This document shows positions 1 through 7,985 of a stretch of 64,000 bases of DNA, in pieces; within the stretch, counting starts at the first letter, position 1; the number at the start of each line of letters is the position of its first letter. Under the pieces are notes generated by a model. That model was not told where the DNA came from. It was given only the letters and a program-made list of their open reading frames with translations, and made no database searches. Source of the stretch: an uncultured Prevotella sp. GTDB taxonomy: Bacteria; Bacteroidota; Bacteroidia; Bacteroidales; Bacteroidaceae. The stretch is taken from NCBI GenBank assembly GCA_944319795.1, contig CALUFA010000008.1, forward strand, positions 1-64,000, in the 5' to 3' direction. A program made the translations under genes and the position numbers.

Positions 1-83
1 TCCGGGTCTAAGCCCGGAATGACGGTATGCCACAGACTTCTTACGGTTTAGAATGGATTCCTTTCCTTATACCGAACTGACGT
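1..83. repeat. Family A palindromic element, right half (copy A0)
   Basis: The window opens inside a copy of the dispersed element seen complete at 31553-31790 and 43811-44045. It carries the right palindrome arm (a CCGGGT..CCCGGAATGAC block, then CCACAGACTTCTTA) and the right terminal repeat TTATACCGAACTGACG. The arm is more diverged than in the complete copies. The left half lies outside the window. Confidence 0.75.
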
Positions 84-144
84 TAATTTATGATAGAACC
101 GTAACATGTTGTAATTAAGCGTGTTACGATTAGCATTCCAAGAA

Positions 145-222
145 GCCGCATTTTGCGACGCAAAATGCGGCTTTTTATCTCCTGAAAGGTAACCTTTCAT
201 ATCGCAAAAGGTTACCTTTCAG
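145..222. repeat. Family C hairpin pair (copy C1)
   Basis: There are two adjacent palindromes. One is a near-perfect GCCGCATTTTGC/GCAAAATGCGGC hairpin followed by a T-run, which could also end transcription coming from the left. The other has 16-bp arms, CTGAAAGGTAACCTTT and its complement (182-197 and 207-222). This is one of seven family C loci in the window. Nothing else was seen between 84 and 314 except a weak GTAACATG/CGTGTTAC dyad. Confidence 0.6.
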
Positions 223-314
223 AATACCGTGAATTTTGATACGGGCGGTAACGGCAGCTTTGTAAAAATCCTATCTTATTCCGCTTATTTCTCCGCAGTC
301 TCGTTTTTTTGCGC

Positions 315-388
315 TATCTTTGCCCCAGATAATCTGCACTCGGCAATTTGCAAGTAAACTTGCATTGCGCTCGTTTGCGCTATCTTTG
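315..388 (+). promoter_or_regulatory. Two tandem Bacteroidetes-type -7 boxes
   Basis: TATCTTTG occurs twice (315-322 and 381-388), each time inside the same GCGC-TATCTTTG-C context. It matches the Bacteroidetes -7 consensus TAnnTTTG. The second box lies 36 bases before the ATG at 425 and is the better candidate promoter. The -33 elements are weak. Confidence 0.55.
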
Positions 389-424
389 CATGAAATTATT
401 CTTGACAGCTTAAAAAATAGTTTG

Positions 425-1399
425 ATGTTTCGTATAAATAATATTCGTAAAGCGGTCGTCGCGCTTTTGCTCGGCATGGCGGTTGCGGTCGCACAGGCAA
501 AGACGGGCAGCGATAAGTTTACGTTGAAGTTCGTCGACGCAAAGGAAGCCGCAACTATGCTTTCAACCCACGACAAGAACACCGACAACTGGGGCAAGTT
601 TGACATAGAGGCGCGCATGGGCCGCAAGGGGGCTACACGCGAACAACTGTTGGAGAAAATCAGGACCTATACGCGCGACTTTACCTCAGCTGACAAGGAC
701 ACGCTGGTTAAGGCTTTTAATATTTTCCACGACAAATTGGTTGAAAAGGGGCTGGCGCTGCCGTTGCCCGACGAGTTCATCTTGGTTAAGACGACCATGA
801 AAGAGGAAGGAGGCGCAGGGGCGTACACGAGGGAGAACATAATCTGCATAGGCGAGGACGTGCTGAAAAAGCAGACGGCCGAACAGCTGCTATATCTCGT
901 TGCGCACGAGACTTTCCACGTATTGACGCGCAACAATCCCGATTTCCGTAAGGCTATGTACGCCGTTATCGGCTTCAACGTGCTCGACAGGGAGATTGAT
1001 TTCCCAAAGGACTTGACCGACAGGCGCATATCCAACCCCGACGTAAACCGCTATGACAGCTACGCAATGCTGACCGTAGACGGCGTGAAGGGGCCTTACA
1101 CTATGGTGATTTATTCGGACAAGGACTATGCCGGAGGCTCGTTCTTCGAATATATGAAGATCGGTCTTGTTCCGCTCGACGGCGCTTTCGAGCCTGTAAA
1201 GCGTGACGGCAAGACCGTTGTAGTGCCGCTTGAGCGCGCCACCGACTTCTACGACTTGGTAGGGAAGAACACCGGTTACGTGATAAATCCGGAGGAATGC
1301 TTGGCCGACAACTTCGCTTTCATCTTCTACGACGTTAAGAAGGACTTGCCGAATCCTGAGATTTCGGAGCGCATGATAGATGTGATAAGGCGGTTGTAA
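425..1399 (+). CDS. Exported HExxH putative zinc metallopeptidase
   Basis: This is a 324-residue protein that I cannot assign to a named family. The ATG at 425 is chosen because it opens a good signal peptide (basic FRINNIRK, hydrophobic VVALLLGMAVAVAQA), while the upstream in-frame start precedes the promoter boxes. Residues 161-165 read HETFH, the HExxH zinc-binding motif, within a hydrophobic helix (LVAHETFHVL). Near residue 280 the string EECLADNFAF has the acidic-plus-Asn/Asp look of a third metal ligand in gluzincins. A secreted or periplasmic zinc peptidase is therefore inferred. It could be a degenerate relative, and no substrate can be proposed. The next gene is also peptidase-like, but a 24-bp inverted repeat separates the two. 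Confidence 0.6.
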   Translation: MFRINNIRKAVVALLLGMAVAVAQAKTGSDKFTLKFVDAKEAATMLSTHDKNTDNWGKFDIEARMGRKGATREQLLEKIRTYTRDFTSADKDTLVKAFNIFHDKLVEKGLALPLPDEFILVKTTMKEEGGAGAYTRENIICIGEDVLKKQTAEQLLYLVAHETFHVLTRNNPDFRKAMYAVIGFNVLDREIDFPKDLTDRRISNPDVNRYDSYAMLTVDGVKGPYTMVIYSDKDYAGGSFFEYMKIGLVPLDGAFEPVKRDGKTVVVPLERATDFYDLVGKNTGYVINPEECLADNFAFIFYDVKKDLPNPEISERMIDVIRRL

Positions 1400-1503
1400 T
1401 GCATAATTCACAATGCATAATGCATAATCGGGCTGACGCTTTGACGCTTTATTTAAGCTGGGAATAAGCCTGGTTCTGAATTATGCATTGTGAATTATGC
1501 ATT
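1398..1503. repeat. 24-bp inverted repeat of the TGCATAATTCACAATGCAT type
   Basis: The arms at 1398-1421 and 1480-1503 are perfect complements and carry a tandem GCATAAT motif. They are separated by about 58 bases, and the left arm overlaps the stop codon of the preceding gene. It may act as an inefficient terminator or be a small mobile palindrome. Confidence 0.6.
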
Positions 1504-1525
1504 ATGAATTAATTTATTGTGAAAT

Positions 1526-2374
1526 ATGAAGATAACAAAGAATAATTACTTGGCAGGTTTTGCCGTCGTAGTTGCCGTGCTGGCGCTCGTCCGTTTGATT
1601 TTCCCCTCCGTTGCCGAATACAGGAATGTGGGCGGAGTCGTTGCGCAGGCCGACAGCATTGCTGCCCGGGTTGACAGCATGGCGGTGGCGGAGAAGGACA
1701 GTACGGAGCGCATTGTGGAAAGCCGCCCCGTGCCGGTTAAGCCGACAAAGGCTGCCGCAGGATTTCCGCTTGCCTCGTTTTTCGACGGCAATGGCGGCGT
1801 TGTAAAGAACCGCATAAACAGCGTGCCGGGCTTCAGCCGCACGTTTCCCGACAATAACGACGTGCAGCTTATCGCGGCGAACGCCAACGGCGTGAAGCCG
1901 GTTGAAGACCGCAATGACGCCGAGAAACGCAAGAAGGAACTGGTATTCGTCGGTGCCAACCCGTATTTCCATATCGACCCATTGAGCAGCAGCATACCTT
2001 ATCTCGTGCCGCGCGCAGCCGTTCTGCTAAACGACATAGGCCGCGCGTATTACGACAGCCTGCAAATCAAGGGGATACCGCTGCACCAGATAATAGTGAC
2101 GAGCGTGCTCCGCTCGCGCGCCGACGTAAGAAAGCTGCGCACGCACAACATGAACGCCACCGAGAACTCGTGCCACATGTACGGCACTACGTTTGACATC
2201 TGTTATAATAGGTATAAGACCGTGAGTCCGGCCGAAGGCCCGCAACGCCGCGCCGTGCGCAACGATACGCTGAAATGGGTGTTGAGCGAAGTGTTGAGGG
2301 ATATGCGCGAGAAAGGCCGTTGCTATGTGAAATACGAGGTGAAGCAAGGTTGCTTCCATATAACGGCAAGATAG
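1526..2374 (+). CDS. Membrane-anchored DUF5715/M15-like peptidase family protein
   Basis: This 282-residue protein has one N-terminal transmembrane segment (about residues 8-27). The C-terminal half (about 145-282) carries SCHMYGTTFDICYN, resembling the SxHxxGxxxD zinc site of VanY/M15 D,D-carboxypeptidases, and ends with KQGCFHIT, which can supply the last His. I recall this arrangement as DUF5715 in Bacteroidetes. A role in trimming peptidoglycan peptides in the periplasm is inferred, not shown. It is convergent with the methyltransferase gene; only 14 bases separate the stops, and I see no hairpin terminator. Confidence 0.65.
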   Translation: MKITKNNYLAGFAVVVAVLALVRLIFPSVAEYRNVGGVVAQADSIAARVDSMAVAEKDSTERIVESRPVPVKPTKAAAGFPLASFFDGNGGVVKNRINSVPGFSRTFPDNNDVQLIAANANGVKPVEDRNDAEKRKKELVFVGANPYFHIDPLSSSIPYLVPRAAVLLNDIGRAYYDSLQIKGIPLHQIIVTSVLRSRADVRKLRTHNMNATENSCHMYGTTFDICYNRYKTVSPAEGPQRRAVRNDTLKWVLSEVLRDMREKGRCYVKYEVKQGCFHITAR

Positions 2375-2388
2375 CGGAGCTGTTTTTC

Positions 2389-3210
2389 TTAGTCCTTTTT
2401 AGTCCTGAGTTGCCAGAACGCCACGGCCGAAGCCGCCGCTACGTTCAGCGAGTCTACGCCGTTGTGCATCGGTATGCGCACTACGTAGTCGGCTTTTCCT
2501 ATTGTTTCATGCGGCAGTCCGTCGCCCTCCGTGCCCATGATTATGGCCAACCGCGGTTCGGCCGCAAGCCTTTCGTCGTCTAACGGTATGGATTTATCCG
2601 TCAAGGCCATTGCCACCGTCTTGAAATTCAGCTTGCGAAGGTCATTCACAGGCATGTCCAACCACGCCCAAGGGACGAGGAACACCGAGCCCATTGACAC
2701 TCTGACAGACCTTCGGTTGAGCGGATCGCAAGAGTTGCGGGTCAGCAATACGGCATCGATTCCGAGTGCGGCGGCAGAGCGGAATATCGCTCCTATGTTG
2801 GTAGTGTCTACCACTCCGTCGATTACTACGATGCGTTTTGCGCCGCTGCATACGTCCTCAACGTTCCTTTCCTGCGGTCGGCGCATTGCGCAGAGCACAC
2901 CCCGCGTAAGCGTGTATCCCGTCAGTTCAGCCAAAACGGCCCTTTCCCCGGTGTATGTTGGGATGTCGCCGCAGCGCTCGATTATGGCCGCAGCGTCGCC
3001 CGTAATGTGCTTACGTTCACACAACAGGGCAACAGGTTTGTATCCGGCGTTAAGCGCTACGTTGATTACTTTTGGGCTTTCGGCTATGAAAATGCCGTCG
3101 CCCGGCACGGCGCGGTTGCGCAGTTGCGCCTCGGTAAGCGAACTGAACATCCTTATTTCAGGTCGGTCGAGCGAATCAATATTGACTATGTTCATTACTT
3201 GTGGTTGCAT
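2389..3210 (-). CDS. TrmH/SpoU-family RNA 2'-O-methyltransferase
   Basis: This 273-residue protein has the SPOUT trefoil-knot motifs in order: motif 1 DGVVDTTNIGAIFRSA, motif 2 RRSVRVSMGSVFLVPW, and motif 3 IIMGTEGDGLP followed by VRIPMHNGVDSLNVAAAS. These are the SAM-binding knot and the Arg/Asn/Ser active-site residues of TrmH, TrmL and RlmB. The N-terminal 100 residues resemble the substrate-binding extension of rRNA members. It is expected to methylate a ribose in tRNA or rRNA, but the target base cannot be read from the sequence. An in-frame ATG six codons in is an alternative start. Confidence 0.85.
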   Translation of the reverse strand: MQPQVMNIVNIDSLDRPEIRMFSSLTEAQLRNRAVPGDGIFIAESPKVINVALNAGYKPVALLCERKHITGDAAAIIERCGDIPTYTGERAVLAELTGYTLTRGVLCAMRRPQERNVEDVCSGAKRIVVIDGVVDTTNIGAIFRSAAALGIDAVLLTRNSCDPLNRRSVRVSMGSVFLVPWAWLDMPVNDLRKLNFKTVAMALTDKSIPLDDERLAAEPRLAIIMGTEGDGLPHETIGKADYVVRIPMHNGVDSLNVAAASAVAFWQLRTKKD

Positions 3211-3276
3211 TTTAATTTAGACTTGGCCGTGTCTTGAACTGGATATTACCGTGTTTCAATCAGATGCCGGCAAATA

Positions 3277-3312
3277 AAAACGCCCTGTAAATCTTCGACT
3301 TACAGGGCGTTT
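3277..3312 (-). terminator. Terminator of the tRNA-Ser/tRNA-Glu unit
   Basis: There is a 13-bp stem, AAACGCCCTGTAA with its complement, and a short loop. On the minus strand it is followed by TTTTTATTTG, directly after tRNA-Glu. Confidence 0.75.
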
Positions 3313-3316
3313 AGCG

Positions 3317-3388
3317 TAGTGGATAGGGGAATCGAACCCCTATGCCAAGATTGAGAATCTTGTATCCTAACCATTAGATGAATCCACC
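3317..3388 (-). tRNA. tRNA-Glu (anticodon CTC)
   Basis: The cloverleaf reads from GGTGGAT at 3388 to ATCCACT near 3318. The anticodon stem CAAGA/TCTTG encloses loop TTCTCAA, giving anticodon CTC. The T arm is GGGGT-TCGATTC-CCCTA. CCA is not encoded. It lies 20 bases downstream of tRNA-Ser, with a shared terminator. Confidence 0.9.
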
Positions 3389-3408
3389 AAATGTCAATAA
3401 ACACAAAG

Positions 3409-3496
3409 CGGAAGCTGGGGGATTCGAACCCCCGGTACGATAAACTCGCACGGCAGTTTAGCAAACTGCTGGTTTCAGCCACTCACCCAAACTTCC
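3409..3496 (-). tRNA. tRNA-Ser (anticodon GCT)
   Basis: This is an 88-nt class II tRNA starting GGAAGTTTGGGTGAGTGG. The anticodon stem GCAGT/ACTGC encloses TTGCTAA, so the anticodon is GCT. The long variable arm and the GGGGGTTCGAATCCCCC T arm are clear. Confidence 0.93.
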
Positions 3497-3540
3497 ATTC
3501 CGGTTTATTGTACCGAAGCATTCTCGCTTAAATGCGGTTG

Positions 3541-3572
3541 CAAAGGTATGGATTTATTTCCAACCGTGCAAA
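3541..3572 (-). promoter_or_regulatory. Promoter of the tRNA-Ser/tRNA-Glu unit
   Basis: On the minus strand, TTTG (3569-3572), a 20-base spacer and TACCTTTG (3541-3548) match the Bacteroidetes -33/-7 consensus, about 45 bases before tRNA-Ser. Confidence 0.75.
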
Positions 3573-3607
3573 TTTTTTCGGCAATATTTTCATTAAAATA
3601 TGAAAAA

Positions 3608-4699
3608 TCATGCATTTGAGGGTGAAATTTCGCCGCTTCCGATACATTTATGGTGGTTTTCGTCATAAACGACGCAGAATTGCCCGGGGGCTACGCCTTG
3701 TATCAAATCGTCCGAATGAACGTTGAACGAACCGTCGCCGGTGCGCTCGAGCGTGGCCTTATGGAATTCCGGAGTATGGCGTATCTTGAACGTTATGCCG
3801 ACTTTTGCCGATTCTTTCCAAGGGTCGCAGGTGAGAAAGTTGAAATCCCTGATCGAAAATTCTTTCCTGTAAGCCGTCAACGGCTCGTATCCTTTGCTGA
3901 CGTAAAGTATGTTTGCTGCGATGTCTTTCTTCACTGCATACCATGGGCCGCCTCCGAAGCCGAGGCCGTGGCGCTGGCCTATGGTGTGGAACCACAGGCC
4001 CTTATGTTTGCCGATTATGCGGCCAGTCTCGAGTTCTACCACGTTGCCTGGTTTTTCGCCGAGGTAACGGCGTATGTAGTCGTTATAGTTTATCTTGCCG
4101 AGGAAGCATATTCCCTGACTGTCTTTGCGCTTGGCGTTGATCAGATGCTCGCGTTCGGCGATGGTCCTTACTTCGTCTTTCATGTAATGGCCTATGGGGA
4201 AAATTGCTTTTTGCAGCTGCCAGTCGTGTATTTGGGCAAGGAAGTCGGTCTGGTCTTTTACCGGGTCGGGGCTTGTTGTAAGCCATTTAAGGCCGTCGAT
4301 GATTTCGGTTTGGGCGTAATGGCCTGTGGCTATGAGGTCATAGTCGTGTCCGGCTTTCTCGTTGAAGGCTCCAAACTTAATCAGCCTGTTGCACATTACG
4401 TCGGGATTCGGTGTGAATCCTGAGCGTACTTTCTCCATGGTGTAGCGCGTAACGCCGTCCCAATATTCCTTGTGGCAGTCTACAACTTGTAGGCGGCAGC
4501 CGTATTTAGCGGCTACGGCAGTTGCCATTTCGAGGTCTTCTTCGCTTGAACAGTCCCATTCCTCGTCTTCTTCAGGACCTATTTTTATGTAGAAACAGTC
4601 GGGGTGGAGACCTTGCTTAGCGAGTTCGTAAACAACGACGGAGCTGTCAACTCCGCCGGAAAGCAGTACGGCTATGCGTTTGTTTAAGTCGCAATTCAT
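3608..4699 (-). CDS. mnmA: tRNA-specific 2-thiouridylase MnmA
   Basis: MnmA activates U34 of tRNA Lys, Glu and Gln with ATP and inserts sulfur to give s2U. The 363-residue protein starts at the ATG at 4699, ten codons before the PP-loop SGGVDSS (residues 14-20). Longer in-frame starts run back into fmt and lack family sequence. The two catalytic cysteines are Cys103 in PNPDVMCNR (attacking thiol) and Cys198 in SQGICFLG (persulfide carrier). GQRHGLGFGGG and the C-terminal beta domain follow. It lies 38 bases downstream of fmt on the same strand, so the two probably share a transcript. Confidence 0.95.
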   Translation of the reverse strand: MNCDLNKRIAVLLSGGVDSSVVVYELAKQGLHPDCFYIKIGPEEDEEWDCSSEEDLEMATAVAAKYGCRLQVVDCHKEYWDGVTRYTMEKVRSGFTPNPDVMCNRLIKFGAFNEKAGHDYDLIATGHYAQTEIIDGLKWLTTSPDPVKDQTDFLAQIHDWQLQKAIFPIGHYMKDEVRTIAEREHLINAKRKDSQGICFLGKINYNDYIRRYLGEKPGNVVELETGRIIGKHKGLWFHTIGQRHGLGFGGGPWYAVKKDIAANILYVSKGYEPLTAYRKEFSIRDFNFLTCDPWKESAKVGITFKIRHTPEFHKATLERTGDGSFNVHSDDLIQGVAPGQFCVVYDENHHKCIGSGEISPSNA

Positions 4700-4737
4700 A
4701 TTGTTCCTATAATATAATAAGGTGGAAGGATCGGCAT

Positions 4738-5721
4738 TTAGCAGCCGAGACGGTAGCTCTCTATGTCCCTGAAACCGTTGAGGAACGGTGTGGCATCCAT
4801 TCTCTTCTTGCCGCTGAGCTGTATGTTGTCGAGTTGCAGCCAACGGTCGTGCGTGGCAACGAGCAGCTTGCCGTCATAAACCATGATCGTGCCGGCAGCC
4901 TTGCCGTTGCACGGTATGGTCGTCAACGTAGTTTTGAACACCTTAAGCACAGCCGCCTTGCCGTCGGCGGCTGTCATGTTCGTCCATGCTCCGGGGTACG
5001 GCGACAGCCCACGGACGAAGTTGCGCACGCCTGCGGCCGTGTCGTCCCACTTGATTTGGCATGTCTCCTTGAATATCTTGGGAGCCGGGCGTAGTTCCTC
5101 GCCGACGGGAATCATCTTTTCTTGTGGCAGCGAATCTACTTTGCCGCCGCCTTCTATTATCTTGTCGACGGTATTCAGGGCGATGTCCGCGCCGAGTTTC
5201 ATCAGTCCGTCGTAAACGTCCTCAACGTTGTATTCGTCTTTGATGTCGAACGGTTGTTGCATGATTATGCGCCCCGTGTCTATGTCGTGGTCGAGGAAGA
5301 ACGTGGTGACTCCCGTCCGCTTCTCGCCGTTGATTATCGCCCAGTTGATGGGTGCGGCCCCACGGTATTGCGGCAGCAGGGCGGCATGGACGTTGAACGT
5401 GCCGAAACGGGGCATGCCCCAAACGATTTCGGGCAGCATTCTGAACGCAACCACCACTTGGAGGTCGGCACTGTATGCCTTAAGTTCCTCGACAAACTGC
5501 GGGTCTTTCATCTTCACCGGTTGTAAAACGGGTATGCCCTTCGACAGCGCGTATTGCTTTACGGCAGACGGTTGCAGGGTGTCTTGGTGGCGGCCTACGG
5601 GCTTGTCGGGCTGTGTGACAACGGCTACAATGTTGTATCCGCCTTCGACCAATGCGGCCAATGTGCCTACGGCAAACTCGGGCGTGCCCATGAATATTAT
5701 CCTTAAATCCTCTTTAGTCAT
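4738..5721 (-). CDS. fmt: Methionyl-tRNA formyltransferase
   Basis: This enzyme formylates initiator Met-tRNA using 10-formyl-tetrahydrofolate. It has 327 residues, close to the usual length. The N-terminal Rossmann part begins IIFMGTPEFAVGTL. The catalytic segment HAALLPQYRGAAPINWAI is followed by DHDIDTGRII, which includes the conserved Asp. The C-terminal OB-like domain has RGLSPYPGAW. mnmA follows closely, and a palindromic repeat separates it from glmS upstream. Confidence 0.95.
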   Translation of the reverse strand: MTKEDLRIIFMGTPEFAVGTLAALVEGGYNIVAVVTQPDKPVGRHQDTLQPSAVKQYALSKGIPVLQPVKMKDPQFVEELKAYSADLQVVVAFRMLPEIVWGMPRFGTFNVHAALLPQYRGAAPINWAIINGEKRTGVTTFFLDHDIDTGRIIMQQPFDIKDEYNVEDVYDGLMKLGADIALNTVDKIIEGGGKVDSLPQEKMIPVGEELRPAPKIFKETCQIKWDDTAAGVRNFVRGLSPYPGAWTNMTAADGKAAVLKVFKTTLTTIPCNGKAAGTIMVYDGKLLVATHDRWLQLDNIQLSGKKRMDATPFLNGFRDIESYRLGC

Positions 5722-5774
5722 TCTTTCCAGTTTTTATTTTCTTGCTTTTTCTTTGGGAATATAAAGAATTTATA

Positions 5775-5884
5775 GAAGTTAAAGAATTTAGTGCCAAATG
5801 TCCTGTTGGTACGTACAGGGCTATAGGCTTTAACTTCTAACGGAGCGTAGCGAAGTGATAACTTCTTTTAAATTCTTTAACTTC
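5775..5884. repeat. GAAGTTAAAGAATTTA inverted repeat between glmS and fmt
   Basis: Perfect 16-bp arms at 5775-5790 and 5869-5884 flank a second nested dyad built on AACTTCTAACGGAGCG/AAGTGATAACTTCT. I recall similar AACTTCTAACGGAGCGTAG elements in other Bacteroidales gaps. It could attenuate transcription between glmS and fmt. Confidence 0.6.
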
Positions 5885-5914
5885 TTTCTCTGACTTTTTT
5901 AGCTTCATATTACC

Positions 5915-7765
5915 TTATTCAACCGTTACCGATTTGGCGAGGTTTCTCGGTTGGTCAACGTTCAGCCCTTTTTCTACGGCTACATGGTACGCGATAAGCT
6001 GCAGCGGAATGACCGACAGCAGCGGGGCGAGCGCCGCAAGGGTTGGCGGAACCTCGATGCATGCCTCTGAAATGTTGCTTACGGCCACGTCGCCTTCGGT
6101 CACTATGGATATTATGCGTCCGTTGCGCGCCTTCACTTCCTCGATGTTGCTCAATATCTTTTTGTACAACTGGTGGTGTGTGGCGACGAATATTACGGGC
6201 ATGTCCTCGTCAATCAGCGCTATCGGCCCGTGTTTCATTTCGGCCGCTGGATAGCCTTCGGCGTGGATGTAGCTTATCTCCTTCAGTTTCAACGCTCCTT
6301 CAAGGGCTACGGGATAGTTGAATCCGCGTCCCATGTATAGGGCGTTTTCGGCGTAGGTAAGCGTGCGGGCGATGTCCTTAATCTTGTCGTCTTTGGCGAG
6401 CACGGCCTTTATCTTTTCGGGTATGCGGCCGAGCTCGTCGATAGTTTCCTCGTATTCCTGTTGCGTGATTGTGCCCCGTTCGCGTCCGAGGGCGAGGGCG
6501 AACAGCGTAAGCACTGTAACCTGTCCGGTGAAAGCCTTTGTCGATGCTACGCCTATTTCGGGCCCTACGTGGATGTATATTCCTGTGTCTGACGCGCGTG
6601 CGATGCTCGAGCCTACGGCGTTTACGATGCCGAAGCAAAGCGCGCTGTTCTCCTTTGCCAACTGGAACGCCGCCAGCGTGTCGGCCGTTTCGCCGCTTTG
6701 CGATATGGCTATGACCACGTCACCGGGCAGTATTACGGGGTTGCGGTAGCGGAACTCTGAGGCGTATTCTACCTCGACGGGTATGTGCGCCCATTGTTCT
6801 ATTAGCTGTTTGCCTATAAGTCCGGCGTGCCACGACGTGCCGCACGCTACGATGATGAAGCGGTTGGCGTTTACAAGTTCGTCGCGGTGGAGGTTTATCG
6901 TGCTCAGCACGATGCGCTTCTCGTTCAGCAGCAGGCGCCCCCTCATGCAGTCGGCTATGCAGCGCGGCTGGTCGTATATCTCCTTAAGCATGAAGTGGTC
7001 GAAGCCGCCCTTCTCCAATGTCTCAAGGTTTATGTCAACCTCTTTTACGTCGAGGTCGATTTCCTTGTTGTCGAGGTTCCTTATCTCAATCTTCCGTCCT
7101 ATCTTCAACAGGGCCACTTCGTTGTCGTTGAGGTAGACCATCTGCTTTGTATAGCTCACAATGGGCAGGGCGTCTGACGCTATGAAGAACTCGCTGTCGT
7201 TCTCGCCTATGCCGATGACGAGCGGGCTGCTCTTCTTTGCTACGACGATTTTATCTGGAAATTCCTTGTCGATAACGGCGATGGCGTAAGCTCCGATTAC
7301 ACGGCGCAGCGCCATTACGACCGCCCCCTCAAGGTCTTTGCCGTATTCGCGTTGCATGAACTCGATGAGCTGCACGAGTACTTCGGTGTCTGTGCAGCTC
7401 TTGAACGTGTAGCCTTTCTCTGTAAGAAACTCTTTCAGGCTTGTGTAGTTCTCGATTATTCCGTTGTGGACCAGCGCCAGCCGTCCGCTCTGCGACACAT
7501 GCGGGTGTGCGTTCACGGCCGAAGGTTCGCCGTGGGTTGCCCAACGGGTGTGGGCTATGCCGACATGTCCCGACGTGTCCCTTTGCGACGCTATGTCCTC
7601 AAGGTTGGCTACCTTGCCTTTTTCCTTATACACGTTCATGCCGCCTTCGCCGTCGATGAGGGCTACGCCGGCAGAGTCGTAGCCTCGGTATTCAAGGCGC
7701 TTAAGTCCTTCGATGAGTATGGGGTAGGCGTCTCTTGCGCCTATGTATCCGACTATTCCACACAT
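5915..7765 (-). CDS. glmS: Glutamine--fructose-6-phosphate aminotransferase (isomerizing)
   Basis: GlmS makes glucosamine-6-phosphate from fructose-6-phosphate and glutamine for peptidoglycan and LPS. The start at 7765 gives MCGIVGYIG, placing the nucleophilic Cys at position 2 as the class II amidotransferase domain requires; a further 14 in-frame codons upstream are not coding. The 616-residue protein has HTRWATHGEPS and HNGIIENY in the glutaminase part, and two SIS domains with CGTSWHAG, ISQSGETADT and the C-terminal LAKSVTVE. I see no glmS ribozyme; the leader is only about 20 bases. Confidence 0.96.
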   Translation of the reverse strand: MCGIVGYIGARDAYPILIEGLKRLEYRGYDSAGVALIDGEGGMNVYKEKGKVANLEDIASQRDTSGHVGIAHTRWATHGEPSAVNAHPHVSQSGRLALVHNGIIENYTSLKEFLTEKGYTFKSCTDTEVLVQLIEFMQREYGKDLEGAVVMALRRVIGAYAIAVIDKEFPDKIVVAKKSSPLVIGIGENDSEFFIASDALPIVSYTKQMVYLNDNEVALLKIGRKIEIRNLDNKEIDLDVKEVDINLETLEKGGFDHFMLKEIYDQPRCIADCMRGRLLLNEKRIVLSTINLHRDELVNANRFIIVACGTSWHAGLIGKQLIEQWAHIPVEVEYASEFRYRNPVILPGDVVIAISQSGETADTLAAFQLAKENSALCFGIVNAVGSSIARASDTGIYIHVGPEIGVASTKAFTGQVTVLTLFALALGRERGTITQQEYEETIDELGRIPEKIKAVLAKDDKIKDIARTLTYAENALYMGRGFNYPVALEGALKLKEISYIHAEGYPAAEMKHGPIALIDEDMPVIFVATHHQLYKKILSNIEEVKARNGRIISIVTEGDVAVSNISEACIEVPPTLAALAPLLSVIPLQLIAYHVAVEKGLNVDQPRNLAKSVTVE

Positions 7766-7787
7766 GATGTTTTTGTTTTTTATGTCG

Positions 7788-7795
7788 CAAAGATA
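7788..7795 (-). promoter_or_regulatory. glmS -7 box
   Basis: TATCTTTG on the minus strand, 23 bases before the glmS ATG, implies a very short leader. Confidence 0.55.
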
Positions 7796-7944
7796 ATGTT
7801 TTTTCATGAATAAATAATAGGATTAAACGCAGAATAAAGCGAATTGGGGTATTCTGATTTGATTGTTAGACTTTGCTGTCCTTCAATTTCAGTATTCGAA
7901 GCAAAGAAAACATTAGAAGATAGGAATTTATCTAAAAAATCACT

Positions 7945-7952
7945 TATCTTTG
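7945..7952 (+). promoter_or_regulatory. -7 box of the WG-repeat gene
   Basis: TATCTTTG ends 34 bases before the ATG at 7986. It excludes the upstream TTG codon at 7950 as a start. Confidence 0.6.
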
Positions 7953-7985
7953 TATTCGGGGTCAAAATTTACGAGAAAAGAAACA

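Noticed and set aside
7700..7800. Possible glmS ribozyme upstream of glmS.
   Set aside because: The promoter box lies only 23 bases before the ATG, leaving no room for the ribozyme fold.
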